A stretch of 64,000 nucleotides of DNA from Anaerocolumna sp. AGMB13025 (GTDB lineage: Bacteria; Bacillota; Clostridia; Lachnospirales; Lachnospiraceae). Each line of letters opens with the position of its first letter. Positions within the stretch are counted from its first letter, which is position 1. The stretch lies in the NCBI RefSeq assembly GCF_029689925.1, contig NZ_CP121445.1:1667001-1731000 (forward strand), given 5' to 3'. A model generated the notes under the pieces. The model saw nothing but the letters and a program-made list of their open reading frames with translations. It was not told the origin of the DNA and did not search any database. The position numbers and the translations under genes are program-made. Below are positions 36,649 through 48,509 of this stretch, piece after piece.

Positions 36649-37079
36649 GAATAATACAGACTTCAAGGGGGGCTTATAATACACCAAAAGCTGCCAATAG
36701 AAAAGAAACGGATATTATGTCCTTTATCAGCCTTCTATTTGTTGTTGCCATCTGTGTTCTGGTTTATTTTAAGGTTTTGTCTGACAGGGAAGCAGATAAA
36801 AAGAAAATATTTATTTTATCCACAATCGGAATAACATCTAAGCAAGTTAGGAAATATCTGTATGGAAAACTTAAAATGATTATGGCAGCACCTATCCTAT
36901 TAGGTAGCCTTATAGCCATAGGATTTTGTCTTTCACTTAACATTGGAAACACTCTGGAATGGGAGATTCCGGTTTCATCTGTTCTCTATAATTCTTTAAC
37001 GGTTGCTGCATTGTATTGGGGGGTTATATTACTCTATTATGCAGTATTGAAGATTCACTATCACAGATCACTAATATAA
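36649..37079 (+). pseudogene. C-terminal fragment of an FtsX-like ABC permease
   Basis: The frame is open from about 36649 without a start codon until ATG 36717. It encodes two to three membrane helices with the FtsX/BceB C-terminal pattern: SFISLLFVVAICVLVYFKVLSDREADKKKIFILSTIGITSKQVRKYLYGKLK, then IMAAPILLGSLIAIGF. The large N-terminal part and an ATPase partner are missing, so this is a truncated antimicrobial-peptide-type permease. Confidence 0.65.
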
Positions 37080-37147
37080 AAATGGTTCTCCAATGATAAT
37101 CTGAGGACAATCCAAAATTGTACAAGTCACTTTGAGAGACTTTTTTA

Positions 37148-37199
37148 TGAGACTGTTCATTTTCAAGCTAAAATGAGAATGGATGGTCTTTTTTTATAT
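37148..37199 (+). terminator. Terminator after the permease fragment
   Basis: A stem formed by AGACTGTTCATTTTCA and TGAGAATGGATGGTCT (with mismatches) is followed by TTTTTTTAT. Confidence 0.75.
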
Positions 37200-37763
37200 C
37201 TGTTTTAACGGTGAATTGTTTTTAAAGCTAGTATACAAGTAGAGATTTTATCAAGTATACATGCAAAATATCTGTATTTGCAGCAGACAGTCAAGCTATA
37301 AATTATTTATTTTAAACAGGAAATATAACAGGAAATATAACAAGTAAATAAATGACAACAAAGTAAAAATATGTATATAGTAATAAGATTATGCTCAGTT
37401 TATTATATAAATAAAGGAAGCTGATGCGTGGTCCTTTTTTTAGCAGTCATCTCAAATTTTGACGCATGTTCCGAGAAAATTTATGTTGGGCATCTTCGCT
37501 GCAGACAATTGGAAAAGTGAATATATTCATATGTAGACTCAACAGACTTACTACAAATAAAGCAAAATTAATGCGTTCAGCTTTGTAAAACGCCAACTTG
37601 TTTTATAAGAGAGGTAATGTAGGCTCCGATATTTACTTCTAAATAAATATAAACTTATCTGGATTGGTGCACAAATTTGGACAAATTATATTTTAAGAAG
37701 GCAAAGTAAAGGGGTTTTCTATACATTAAAACAATAAAATGATAAAAATAGGAGGTTACCATC
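37200..37763. other. Leader region of the scaffoldin gene
   Basis: This AT-rich region of about 560 bases holds two GTATAC sites flanking 37233-37262, a tandem CAGGAAATATAA duplicated at about 37318-37340, and a weak AAAGGA/TCCTTT hairpin with seven Ts at 37413-37440. I do not see a convincing sigma-70 promoter for the scaffoldin gene. Confidence 0.4.
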
Positions 37764-38879
37764 ATGCGTAAAAAGTCAATTGCTTTTTTAATAACGATGA
37801 TCATGTTAATTTCGTTATGTATTCCACAGTCACGCCCTTTTGCAGCGGATACAGGCATCAAAGTCCAGCTTGTTAATGGTACAGCATCTGCAGCATCCAA
37901 CACAATCGCTCCAAAGTTTAAAGTAATTAATACAGGTAGTTCCCCGATAGATCTCGCAAATTTGACATTAAGGTATTACTATACCGTAGATAGCGAGAAG
38001 GAGCAAAGTTTCTGGTGCGACAGCTCTGGTATGATGAGCGGTTCAAACTATGTTGATGTTACAAAGAATGTAACAGGTAAGTTTGTACATATGAGTACAA
38101 CTGCGCAAGGTGCAGACAATTATCTTGAAGTAGGTTTCAGTAGCACTGCAGGAAACCTTGTTGCGGGATCCTCCTTAGATGTTCAAACCAGAATAACAAG
38201 GTCTGATTGGTCTAATTACGACCAGTCAAATGACTATTCTTTTAACTCTTCTGCTTCCAATTATGTAGATTGGGAAAAAGTTACTGCTTATATGAATGGG
38301 ACTCTGGTATGGGGTACTGAACCCGAAGGTCAGACGCCAACTACAACACCAACAGTAACCCCTACACCAGCAGTAACCCCAACAGTAACGCCAACACCAA
38401 CACCAACAGTAACACCAACAGTAACCCCTACGCTAACCCCAACACCAACACCATCAGATAAATTCGGTGTAACGATAGGAACAGTCAACGGTAATGCAGG
38501 AGATACAGTAACGGTACCTATCAGTTTTGCAAATGTTGCAAAGGTGAACAATGTAGTAACCTGTAACTTCTATGTAAATTATGATGCGAACTTGCTAGAG
38601 GCAACATCGGTAGCTGCAGGAAATATTATTACAAACGCAGGAGTTAATTTCTCCAGCTATATCAATAACGGAACCATCAGCTTCCTCTTCCTTGACGACA
38701 CCGTCGGCAGTGAGCTGATTACCAAGGATGGAACCTTTGCTGTGGTTACATTTAAAATTAAAGGTACTTCAGGTTCGGCAGCCTCTTTGACAATGAAGAC
38801 AGGTGGTGCTTTCGGTGATGGCAGCTTGAAGAAGATCACAGATATTGAGTTTACCAATGGAAGCGTAAAAATCAACTAA
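37764..38879 (+). CDS. Mini-scaffoldin: CBM3 plus a single type I cohesin
   Basis: This 371-residue exported protein has a signal peptide (about 1-28), then a family 3 carbohydrate-binding module (about 30-190; [51 protein letters not shown]), a Thr/Pro/Val linker (about 191-231), and one cohesin (about 232-371; [42 protein letters not shown]). It ends right after the cohesin: no second cohesin, SLH, sortase signal or dockerin. It would bind crystalline cellulose and recruit one dockerin enzyme at a time in the extracellular space. The nine dockerin proteins downstream are the likely partners. AGGAGGTTACC precedes the ATG. Confidence 0.92.
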   Translation: MRKKSIAFLITMIMLISLCIPQSRPFAADTGIKVQLVNGTASAASNTIAPKFKVINTGSSPIDLANLTLRYYYTVDSEKEQSFWCDSSGMMSGSNYVDVTKNVTGKFVHMSTTAQGADNYLEVGFSSTAGNLVAGSSLDVQTRITRSDWSNYDQSNDYSFNSSASNYVDWEKVTAYMNGTLVWGTEPEGQTPTTTPTVTPTPAVTPTVTPTPTPTVTPTVTPTLTPTPTPSDKFGVTIGTVNGNAGDTVTVPISFANVAKVNNVVTCNFYVNYDANLLEATSVAAGNIITNAGVNFSSYINNGTISFLFLDDTVGSELITKDGTFAVVTFKIKGTSGSAASLTMKTGGAFGDGSLKKITDIEFTNGSVKIN

Positions 38880-38951
38880 TCAATAATGGGTGATATCCCT
38901 GTTGCCATGGACATAAGAATCTTGGCAGTAGGTGTTATCCGAAACAGAATA

Positions 38952-39050
38952 TAGAAATGCGAGTGTAGATAACAGACTATGCCTTGATGAAAATGTATCT
39001 TCTTGAGTCAATTAAGGATCTTTCTGTACAAAATTACCTTATTCTCTTTA
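38952..39050 (+). pseudogene. Decayed dockerin remnant
   Basis: Bases from about 38952 closely match the first dockerin repeat of genes downstream: GAGTGTAGAT, then ACAGACTATGCCTTGATGA. Read in frame they give TDYALMKMYLLESIKDLSVQN, with a TAG and lost glycines in place of the calcium loop. The second repeat is gone. No catalytic domain precedes it, so a dockerin gene was deleted between the scaffoldin and the CE1-GH10 gene. Confidence 0.8.
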
Positions 39051-39092
39051 AAGATCAATAAGTGAATTTGCTCTATTATGCAAAAAAGTAGA

Positions 39093-39131
39093 AAAAGATG
39101 CGGTTAATTGTCGGTATTAATCGCATCTTTT
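39093..39131 (+). terminator. Terminator between the scaffoldin and enzyme genes
   Basis: AAAAGATGCG (39093-39102) pairs with CGCATCTTTT (39122-39131), with an added TTAAT/ATTAA extension inside. It would separate the scaffoldin transcript from the enzyme cluster. Confidence 0.8.
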
Positions 39132-39271
39132 GGACTATCTTATATTTGAATATTGAAAAAGTTGAATGCAGAAAAAGATAAATTGGTTCAAAGTGTACTT
39201 ACTAAAAATGACGGAGGTTAAAATGGTAACATAACGATGAACTTAATTAAGATAGGTTTTCTGTTAAATAA

Positions 39272-41974
<2,703 letters not shown>

Positions 41975-41991
41975 AAGGTATCATAGATTTT

Positions 41992-42069
41992 AGGCTCAAT
42001 AGTGTCTATTGAGCCTGACACTAGAGGCAAAGTGCTCTTCTAAGAATGGAATGCACTTTACCTCTAGTG
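41992..42069 (+). promoter_or_regulatory. Two consecutive strong RNA hairpins in the GH10-GH62 gap
   Basis: Hairpin 1: AGGCTCAATA (41992-42001) with TATTGAGCCT (42007-42016). Hairpin 2: CACTAGAGG-C-AAAGTGC (42019-42035) with GCACTTT-A-CCTCTAGTG (42053-42069), 16 pairs with one mismatch. Neither is followed by a T-run, so they look like mRNA processing or stabilising structures rather than terminators. They start 18 bases after the GH10 stop codon. Confidence 0.65.
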
Positions 42070-42143
42070 GTATATTCTCAAGGTACATAACCTGGGCCCA
42101 GAGCTTTAGGGAGTGTCCTATTTTGATAAGGGAGGTAAGAATT

Positions 42144-44528
42144 ATGAAACAATGGATAAAAAAAAGTTCTGTAATGATTATTGGGTTTATCTTCTTGTTA
42201 TTATCCTTTGGTTCTGTAGTAAATGCAGCGCCTAACGCCAATCCGACCTGGTATGTAGATGAACGGGTGATTAATCACAGACAAGCGGTTCCATATGATT
42301 ATTACGCGGCGAAAGACCCGACGATCGTTTACTACGGAGGCAAGTACCACGTGTTTTACACCGGGGCAAATCAAAGCGGAGGCTGGCAGATGCTTTATAC
42401 ATCCGCGAGCACAATTCCCGAACTAAAAAACGCGCCTCGTACCTATATGAGTAAAATTGGCGAAAGCTATTTCTGCGCGCCGGAAGTATTTTATTTTGAA
42501 CCTCAGAAATTGTGGTATCTCGTCTACCAGGATGGAACTTATGGGGCCGCTTATTCCACAACCACAAATATAGCGGATCCCAATTCGTGGTCCGGACCGA
42601 AATCCTTTGGCATATCCGGGAACATGGGATGGGATTATTACATTATCTGCGACGATTCCTATGCCTATATGTACAACACACCCGATAACGGCTCAGGCAA
42701 CCTGTATGTGCGCAAGACATCCCTGTCGAATTTTCCGAAAAGCTGGAGCGCACCTTCAGTTGCTATATCCAACACTTTTGAAGGTTCAGAGGTCTATAAA
42801 TCACTTGCCGACGGTAAATACTATCTGCTAGTCGAAGACCAGAAAGACGGTCGGTACTACGAATTATGGACGTCATCAAACGCTGGGGGACCATGGACGC
42901 AGGTAGCCGAGAAATGGGCATGGCGCGGTAATCTCTCTTACAATGCAGACAAGTGGACCACCAACGTTTCCCACGGTGAATTAATCCGCGCAGGATATAA
43001 CCAGAAACTCGAGATTAATGACATCAATAAAGTTGATTTCCTCATTCAAGGAACTACCAGCACATCAGGAGAATATCAAAAGATTATATGGGATTTAGGT
43101 GTCATCAGAAATTACACCGGCAGTACTCCTACACCTACACCTACTCCAACTACGACACCCACTCCAACCCCTAGTCCGAGATCAGCTTATACACAGATCG
43201 AAGCGGAGAGCTATAATAATCAGTCGGGAATCCAGACCGAAACCTGTACCGAAGGTGGAGAGAATGTCGGGTATATCGAGAATGGGGATTATGTAGTTTA
43301 CAACAATATCGATTTCGGCAGCGGTGCGGCAAGCTTCCAGGCCAGAGTAGCCAGCGCTACCAGTGGTGGTAATATTGAAATCAGGCTTGACAGTAATACG
43401 GGCACTTTGATCGGGACTTGTCCGGTTGCAGGAACCGGCGATTGGCAGACTTGGACCGATGTAAAGTGCAGTGTCAGCGGGGCAAGCGCAAAACATGACG
43501 TTTATCTGAAATTTACAGGCGGGAGCGGATACCTATTTAACCTGAACTGGTTTAAATTTGCTGCAAAAACTATTTCGGGAAACTTGGGTGATTTAAACTC
43601 TGATGGGACAATAGACTCATTAGATTTAATGTCGATGAAACAATACCTTTTGGGAGTGGTAACCCTTAGTAATCCAACATTGGCTGATTTAGATGCAAGT
43701 GGCAGCGTCGACGCACTTGATTTTTCGCTGCTCAAACAATATTTACTGGGTATTATATATACTTTCCCTGGACAAAATCCCACCCCTACGCCGACAACAA
43801 CTCCAACTCCAACTCCAAGTGCTGCTAAATTTCACTGTTTTCTGTTATTAGGTCAATCCAATATGGCAGGTTATGCTTTGGCCCAAGCTTCTGATAAAGT
43901 GGAAGACCCCCGGGTGCTGGTATTGGGGTATGATAATAATGCTGCACTCGGACGGGTAACCGATCAGTGGGATGTGGCAGCTCCACCTCTTCATGCCTCC
44001 TGGCTTGATGCTGTCGGCCCTGGAGACTGGTTTGGCAAGACTATGATACAGAAAGTCCCGGCGGGTGATACCATCGGACTGATACCCTGTGCCATCAGCG
44101 GTGAAAAGATTGAGACATTTATGAAGTCGGGAGGCACCAAATATAATTGGATTATCAACCGTGCAAAACTTGCACAGCAAAAGGGAGGCGTCATTGAAGG
44201 CATCATTTTCCACCAGGGCGAATCCAACAGCGGCGACACGAGTTGGCCCGGCAAGGTAAAAACACTGGTGGAAGACCTTAGAAAAGATCTGAACCTGGGG
44301 AATGTTCCTTTCCTCGCCGGTGAACTGCTTTACAGCGGTCCTTGTGCAGGTCACAATACGTTGGTAAACCAACTGCCTTCCCTGATTACAAATTGCTCGG
44401 TAGTCTCTGCAAGTGGTCTGGTAGTAGACCCTGGCGATACACAATACCGTCTTCATTTTAGTCATGATTCAACAGTTACCCTGGGCAAGCGATATGCTGA
44501 AAAAATGATTCAAGCTCTCGGCTGGTGA
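42144..44528 (+). CDS. GH62 arabinofuranosidase-CBM6-dockerin-CE6 acetyl esterase
   Basis: This is a 794-residue secreted bifunctional enzyme. The signal peptide is followed by GH62 (about 30-322; KDPTIVYYGGKYHVF, FCAPEVFYFEPQKLWYLVYQ, EGSEVYKS, VSHGELIR), which removes arabinose from arabinoxylan. A linker, CBM6 (about 348-474) and dockerin (about 480-540; [24 protein letters not shown]) come next. The C-terminal CE6 (SASA-type) esterase (about 561-794) has the nucleophile serine in LLGQSNMAG, FHQGES, and a histidine in RLHFSHDS; it removes acetyl groups from xylan. I chose the ATG at 42144, after GGGAGG; the longer frame begins inside the hairpins. Confidence 0.93.
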   Translation: MKQWIKKSSVMIIGFIFLLLSFGSVVNAAPNANPTWYVDERVINHRQAVPYDYYAAKDPTIVYYGGKYHVFYTGANQSGGWQMLYTSASTIPELKNAPRTYMSKIGESYFCAPEVFYFEPQKLWYLVYQDGTYGAAYSTTTNIADPNSWSGPKSFGISGNMGWDYYIICDDSYAYMYNTPDNGSGNLYVRKTSLSNFPKSWSAPSVAISNTFEGSEVYKSLADGKYYLLVEDQKDGRYYELWTSSNAGGPWTQVAEKWAWRGNLSYNADKWTTNVSHGELIRAGYNQKLEINDINKVDFLIQGTTSTSGEYQKIIWDLGVIRNYTGSTPTPTPTPTTTPTPTPSPRSAYTQIEAESYNNQSGIQTETCTEGGENVGYIENGDYVVYNNIDFGSGAASFQARVASATSGGNIEIRLDSNTGTLIGTCPVAGTGDWQTWTDVKCSVSGASAKHDVYLKFTGGSGYLFNLNWFKFAAKTISGNLGDLNSDGTIDSLDLMSMKQYLLGVVTLSNPTLADLDASGSVDALDFSLLKQYLLGIIYTFPGQNPTPTPTTTPTPTPSAAKFHCFLLLGQSNMAGYALAQASDKVEDPRVLVLGYDNNAALGRVTDQWDVAAPPLHASWLDAVGPGDWFGKTMIQKVPAGDTIGLIPCAISGEKIETFMKSGGTKYNWIINRAKLAQQKGGVIEGIIFHQGESNSGDTSWPGKVKTLVEDLRKDLNLGNVPFLAGELLYSGPCAGHNTLVNQLPSLITNCSVVSASGLVVDPGDTQYRLHFSHDSTVTLGKRYAEKMIQALGW

Positions 44529-44636
44529 GTTGGTCTGTAAAACCTAGCTGTATTATGCAGCATATTCAATTTTACTGTATTTCCGATAGATACATCCGCT
44601 GCGGCTCAGGCAACCTATTATGTCGCTAAATACAGT

Positions 44637-44677
44637 TGTAGCTGCTGATACCAGCGTTGTGCTGGACGGCAGCTACA
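44637..44677 (+). terminator. Branched hairpin in the gap before the GH30 gene
   Basis: TGTAGCTGC (44637-44645) pairs with GCAGCTACA (44669-44677), enclosing a second stem CCAGC/GCTGG. TTTAAAG follows. It may be a weak terminator or a processing structure. Confidence 0.55.
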
Positions 44678-44776
44678 TTTAAAGTCACGAAATAATTATG
44701 CTTATTCTAAAATTAGGAGAAAAAAATGTATGTATCAAAAACAAAATAGGATTATTTTACACGGAGGGTGAAAGAT

Positions 44777-46681
44777 ATGTTAAAAAGTATAAAAAAATCA
44801 ATAAGTATAGTATTGGCATGCGTAACTACCCTGACGATGATGTTAGCCGTAGCCGCACCTGCTAATGTTTCAGCCGCAAGTGATGTAACCGTTAATTTAT
44901 CGTCAGAAAAACAAGTGATACGCGGTTTTGGAGGAATGAACCACCCGGGTTGGATTGATGATTTGACAGCAGCTCAAAGAGAAACAGCATTTGGTAATGG
45001 AACGAATCAATTAGGCTTTTCTATTTTAAGAATCCATGTAGACGAGAATAAAAATAATTGGTCCAAAGAATTAGCAACGGCACAAAAAGCGATTGAAAAA
45101 GGAGCAATCGTTTTTGCTTCGCCCTGGAATCCTCCAAGTGATATGATTGAGACCTTCACTCGCAATGGTGTTGCAAATCAAAAACGGCTCAGATATGATA
45201 AGTACGCTGCATATGCGCAGTATCTTAACGATTTCGTTACATACATGAAGAATAATGGTGTAAATCTATATGCTATTTCTGTCCAGAATGAGCCTGATTA
45301 TGCAAGTACTTGGACGTGGTGGACTCCACAAGAAATGCTTAACTTTATGAAAAATAATGCCGGCTCCATTAATTGCAGGGTAATTGCACCTGAGTCATTT
45401 CAATACCTAAAAAATATGTCAGACCCTATATTAAACGATGCCCAGGCTCTTGCCAATATGGATATTCTTGGTGCTCACTTTTATGGTACTAGTGTTAGTA
45501 ATATGCCTTATCCTCTTTTCCAACAAAAAGGAGCTGGAAAAGATCTCTGGATGACAGAGGTATATGTTCCGAATAGTGACAATAACTCAGCAGATCGCTG
45601 GCCCGAGGCCTTGGATGTTGCATATAATATTCACAATGCTATGGTAGAGGGAAATTTTCAGGCATATGTATGGTGGTATATTCGCAGGCAATACGGCCCT
45701 ATGAAAGAGGATGGTACCATAAGTAAGCGTGGGGATATGATGGCGCAATTTTCGAAATTTGTCCGTCCTGGTTATGTAAGGGTGGATGCAACAAAGAATC
45801 CCAATACAAACATTTACATATCTGCCTATAAAGGTGATAACAAAGTCGTCATTGTTGCAATTAACAAAGGAACTTCTGCAGTCAACCAAAACTTTGTCCT
45901 GCAAAATGGGACAACATCGAAAGTATCAACCTGGGTATCAGACAGCGGCAGAAAGGTTGCAGCTGGATCGTCCTTAAATGTATCGGGCAGTTCCTTTACA
46001 GCTCAGCTTCCTGCTCAAAGTGTGACCACATTTGTTGGTGAATTGGGAAGCACCCCTCCAGTAGAACGAAGTGCTTTCACTAAATTGGAAGCAGAGAGTT
46101 ACAACAACCAGTCGGGAATCCAGACGGAAACCTGTACAGAAGGCGGGGAGAATATCGGGTATATCGAAAATGGGGATTATGTTGTATACAACAATATCGA
46201 TTTCGGCAGCGGTGCGGCAGGCTTCCAGGCCAGAGCCGCCAGTAACGCCAGTGGAGGTAATATTGAGATCAGGCTGGATAGTCTTACCGGTCCTTTAGTA
46301 GGGACTTGTCTGGTTTCCGGAACCGGCGATTGGCAGACTTTTGCTGATGTAACCTGCAGTGTCAGCGGGGTGAGCGGAAAACATGACTTATATCTAAAAT
46401 TTACGGGAGGAAGTGGATATTTATTTAACCTGAATTGGTTTAAATTTACCAGCGGGAGTGTAACCCCTACTCTGATAGGAGATCTTAACGGAGATACGAG
46501 TGTTGATGCAACAGACTATACCTTGATGAAAATGTTTCTCCTCGGTTCAATTAACGATTTCCCTGTACAAAATGACCTTGCAGCCGGAGACCTAAATCTT
46601 GACGGTGCCATTGATTCACTGGATTTGGTAGTTTTCAAAAAATACCTGCTGGGTAATATATCGAAATTACCCTTAATCTAA
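44777..46681 (+). CDS. GH30 glucuronoxylanase-CBM6-dockerin
   Basis: This 634-residue secreted enzyme has a signal peptide (1-36), GH30 subfamily-8-like catalytic and beta-sandwich part (about 37-428; GFGGMNHPGWI, ASPWNPPSDM, acid/base in VQNEPD, nucleophile in LWMTEVY), CBM6 (about 432-558), and a dockerin (about 567-634; DLNGDTSVDATD, DLNLDGAIDSLD). Enzymes of this subfamily cut glucuronoxylan next to methylglucuronic acid branches. I chose the ATG at 44777 because CGGAGGG lies 9 bases before it; the in-frame GTG at 44768 is too close to that site. There is no Thr/Pro linker. Confidence 0.93.
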   Translation: MLKSIKKSISIVLACVTTLTMMLAVAAPANVSAASDVTVNLSSEKQVIRGFGGMNHPGWIDDLTAAQRETAFGNGTNQLGFSILRIHVDENKNNWSKELATAQKAIEKGAIVFASPWNPPSDMIETFTRNGVANQKRLRYDKYAAYAQYLNDFVTYMKNNGVNLYAISVQNEPDYASTWTWWTPQEMLNFMKNNAGSINCRVIAPESFQYLKNMSDPILNDAQALANMDILGAHFYGTSVSNMPYPLFQQKGAGKDLWMTEVYVPNSDNNSADRWPEALDVAYNIHNAMVEGNFQAYVWWYIRRQYGPMKEDGTISKRGDMMAQFSKFVRPGYVRVDATKNPNTNIYISAYKGDNKVVIVAINKGTSAVNQNFVLQNGTTSKVSTWVSDSGRKVAAGSSLNVSGSSFTAQLPAQSVTTFVGELGSTPPVERSAFTKLEAESYNNQSGIQTETCTEGGENIGYIENGDYVVYNNIDFGSGAAGFQARAASNASGGNIEIRLDSLTGPLVGTCLVSGTGDWQTFADVTCSVSGVSGKHDLYLKFTGGSGYLFNLNWFKFTSGSVTPTLIGDLNGDTSVDATDYTLMKMFLLGSINDFPVQNDLAAGDLNLDGAIDSLDLVVFKKYLLGNISKLPLI

Positions 46682-46850
46682 ATTATAATTCCCAGGCTAT
46701 AGGAGGTTTATACGCCTATGTCTACAGCACTCCGTCACCACCAGCTATTCTTAATATACCCTGGAATTGGGCTGGTTACGGATATGCCTTTTATGACCAG
46801 TTTCAGTATTTTAAATCCTGCTTCATAAAAGATTGAAAGGAGAACAAATT
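46682..46850 (+). other. Gap with coding-like unassigned stretch
   Basis: Between the GH30 and GH43 genes one frame (about 46699-46836) is open and reads GGLYAYVYSTPSPPAILN, then PWNWAGYGYAFYDQFQYF, rich in Tyr and Trp like secreted glycosidases, but with no usable start. I do not recognise it; it may be a remnant of a lost enzyme. Confidence 0.35.
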
Positions 46851-48449
46851 ATGTTAAAAAGAGTAAAGAACTTAACAATTCTGCTCACAATTTGTGCACT
46901 GGTTTCTATTTCAAACGTTATTCCCGTATTCGCGGATAACCCGATATTCTACCAGCGCTATACTGCTGACCCGTCCGGACTGGAGGCTAACGGAAGGCTG
47001 TACCTTTACTGTTCCCATGACGTATATGATTCGAACCGTCCTGGCTATATTATGAATGATATTACCTGCATATCCACCGATGATTTGAAGAACTGGACCG
47101 ACCACGGCGAGGTTTTCAAAGCGTCTGGCTGGGCATCGCTGTCATGGGCTCCGTCGGTTGTCTACAAAAATAATAAATACTATATGTATTACGGGAATAG
47201 TGCCAGTGGAATCGGTGTTGCAGTAAGTGACAGCCCGGCAGGTCCTTTTAAGGATGCACTTGGAAAAGCGCTGGTAAACGGCAGTACTCCTGGTGTAAAT
47301 CCGCCAAGTGGGTTTTGGTGCTTTGATCCAGGCGTTTTTGTTGATGATAATGGACAGGCGTATATGTATTTTGGAGGAAATGGTGAGGGGAATACGAGGG
47401 TAATCAAGCTGGGCAGTGATATGATCAGTATTAACGGGTCAGCATCACAGATTGTAGCGCCGCGTTTCTTTGAGGCTTCCTACCTGCATAAGTACAATGG
47501 AAAATATTACTTTTCTTATTCAACGGATTTTTCCCAGGGGGCTGCTAAGATAGACTATATGATGAGTGACAATCCAATGACAGGATTCCAATACAAAGGG
47601 ACTGTATTGCCGAATCCTCCTCAAAATGAAGGCAACAATAACCATCAGTCCATATTCTCATTTAAGGGGAATTGGTACATTGCTTACCACAATAGGGCTC
47701 TAGCCATAGCGAATGGAGCTTCTTCAGGTGATGCAAGAACATATCAAAGAAGTGTGGGTCTGGATCGCTTGTATTACAATGCGGACGGTACCATGCAGCA
47801 GGTCAAGATTACAACGGACGGCTTGACTCAGCTTAAGAATGTAAATCCTTATAGCACGAATGAAGCTGAAACAATGGCTCAGGAAGCCGGCATTAACACA
47901 GAAGCATGCAATGAAGGTGGACGTGATGTATGCAATGTTGAAAATGGGGACTGGGTCAGGGTGAGAGGTGTTGATTTTGGTTCCGGCGCGGTATCCTTTG
48001 ATGCAAGAGTGGCTTCGGCAACGAATGGCGGGAATATTGAACTCCGCCTTGACAGCCCGACCGGAAAGCTGGTGGGAACTTGTGCTGTTTCGGGTACCGG
48101 TGGCTGGCAGACCTGGACTACCAAGACTTGTAATGTAAACGGTGCAACGGGAATACATGACCTATACTTAAAGTTTACCGGTGGGAGTGGTTACCTGTTT
48201 AATTTGAACTGGTGGAAGTTTAGTGGCGGTAGTTACAAGGTCGGGGATCTAAGTGGAGATAATAGTGTGGATACAACAGACTATACGCTGATGAAAAAGT
48301 ACCTTCTTGGGGTAATTAACGATTTTCCTGTAGAAAATGACCTTACAGCGGGGGATCTAAATCTTGACGGTGTCATTGATGCACTTGATTTTGCGGTTTT
48401 AAAAAAATACCTGCTGGGGGATATTAAAGAATTACCTTATTCTCAATAA
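46851..48449 (+). CDS. GH43 (subfamily-29-like)-CBM6-dockerin
   Basis: This 532-residue secreted five-bladed beta-propeller enzyme has its catalytic acids visible: base in TADPSG, pKa modulator in FDPGVFVD, acid in FFEASYLHK. The CBM6 (about 337-457; NEAETMAQEAG to NLNWWKF) and dockerin (about 464-532; [24 protein letters not shown]) follow without a Thr/Pro linker. It probably removes arabinose from xylan or arabinan. I chose the ATG at 46851, after AAAGGAG. The CBM6 resembles the first CBM6 of the gene at 52328 more than the others. Confidence 0.9.
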   Translation: MLKRVKNLTILLTICALVSISNVIPVFADNPIFYQRYTADPSGLEANGRLYLYCSHDVYDSNRPGYIMNDITCISTDDLKNWTDHGEVFKASGWASLSWAPSVVYKNNKYYMYYGNSASGIGVAVSDSPAGPFKDALGKALVNGSTPGVNPPSGFWCFDPGVFVDDNGQAYMYFGGNGEGNTRVIKLGSDMISINGSASQIVAPRFFEASYLHKYNGKYYFSYSTDFSQGAAKIDYMMSDNPMTGFQYKGTVLPNPPQNEGNNNHQSIFSFKGNWYIAYHNRALAIANGASSGDARTYQRSVGLDRLYYNADGTMQQVKITTDGLTQLKNVNPYSTNEAETMAQEAGINTEACNEGGRDVCNVENGDWVRVRGVDFGSGAVSFDARVASATNGGNIELRLDSPTGKLVGTCAVSGTGGWQTWTTKTCNVNGATGIHDLYLKFTGGSGYLFNLNWWKFSGGSYKVGDLSGDNSVDTTDYTLMKKYLLGVINDFPVENDLTAGDLNLDGVIDALDFAVLKKYLLGDIKELPYSQ

Positions 48450-48509
48450 AGATCTCAGGCACATGCTGGATTAAATTAATTGAAAGTTAATATTTAAGGA
48501 GGTTTTAGT

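Noticed and set aside
38330..38470. Regular short repeats that could suggest a CRISPR-like or satellite array
   Set aside because: They encode the Thr/Pro linker of the scaffoldin; the period is 6 bases and in frame.
42009..42143. In-frame 45-codon N-terminal extension of the GH62 gene
   Set aside because: It begins inside an RNA hairpin and would place the signal peptide internally; GGGAGG supports the ATG at 42144.
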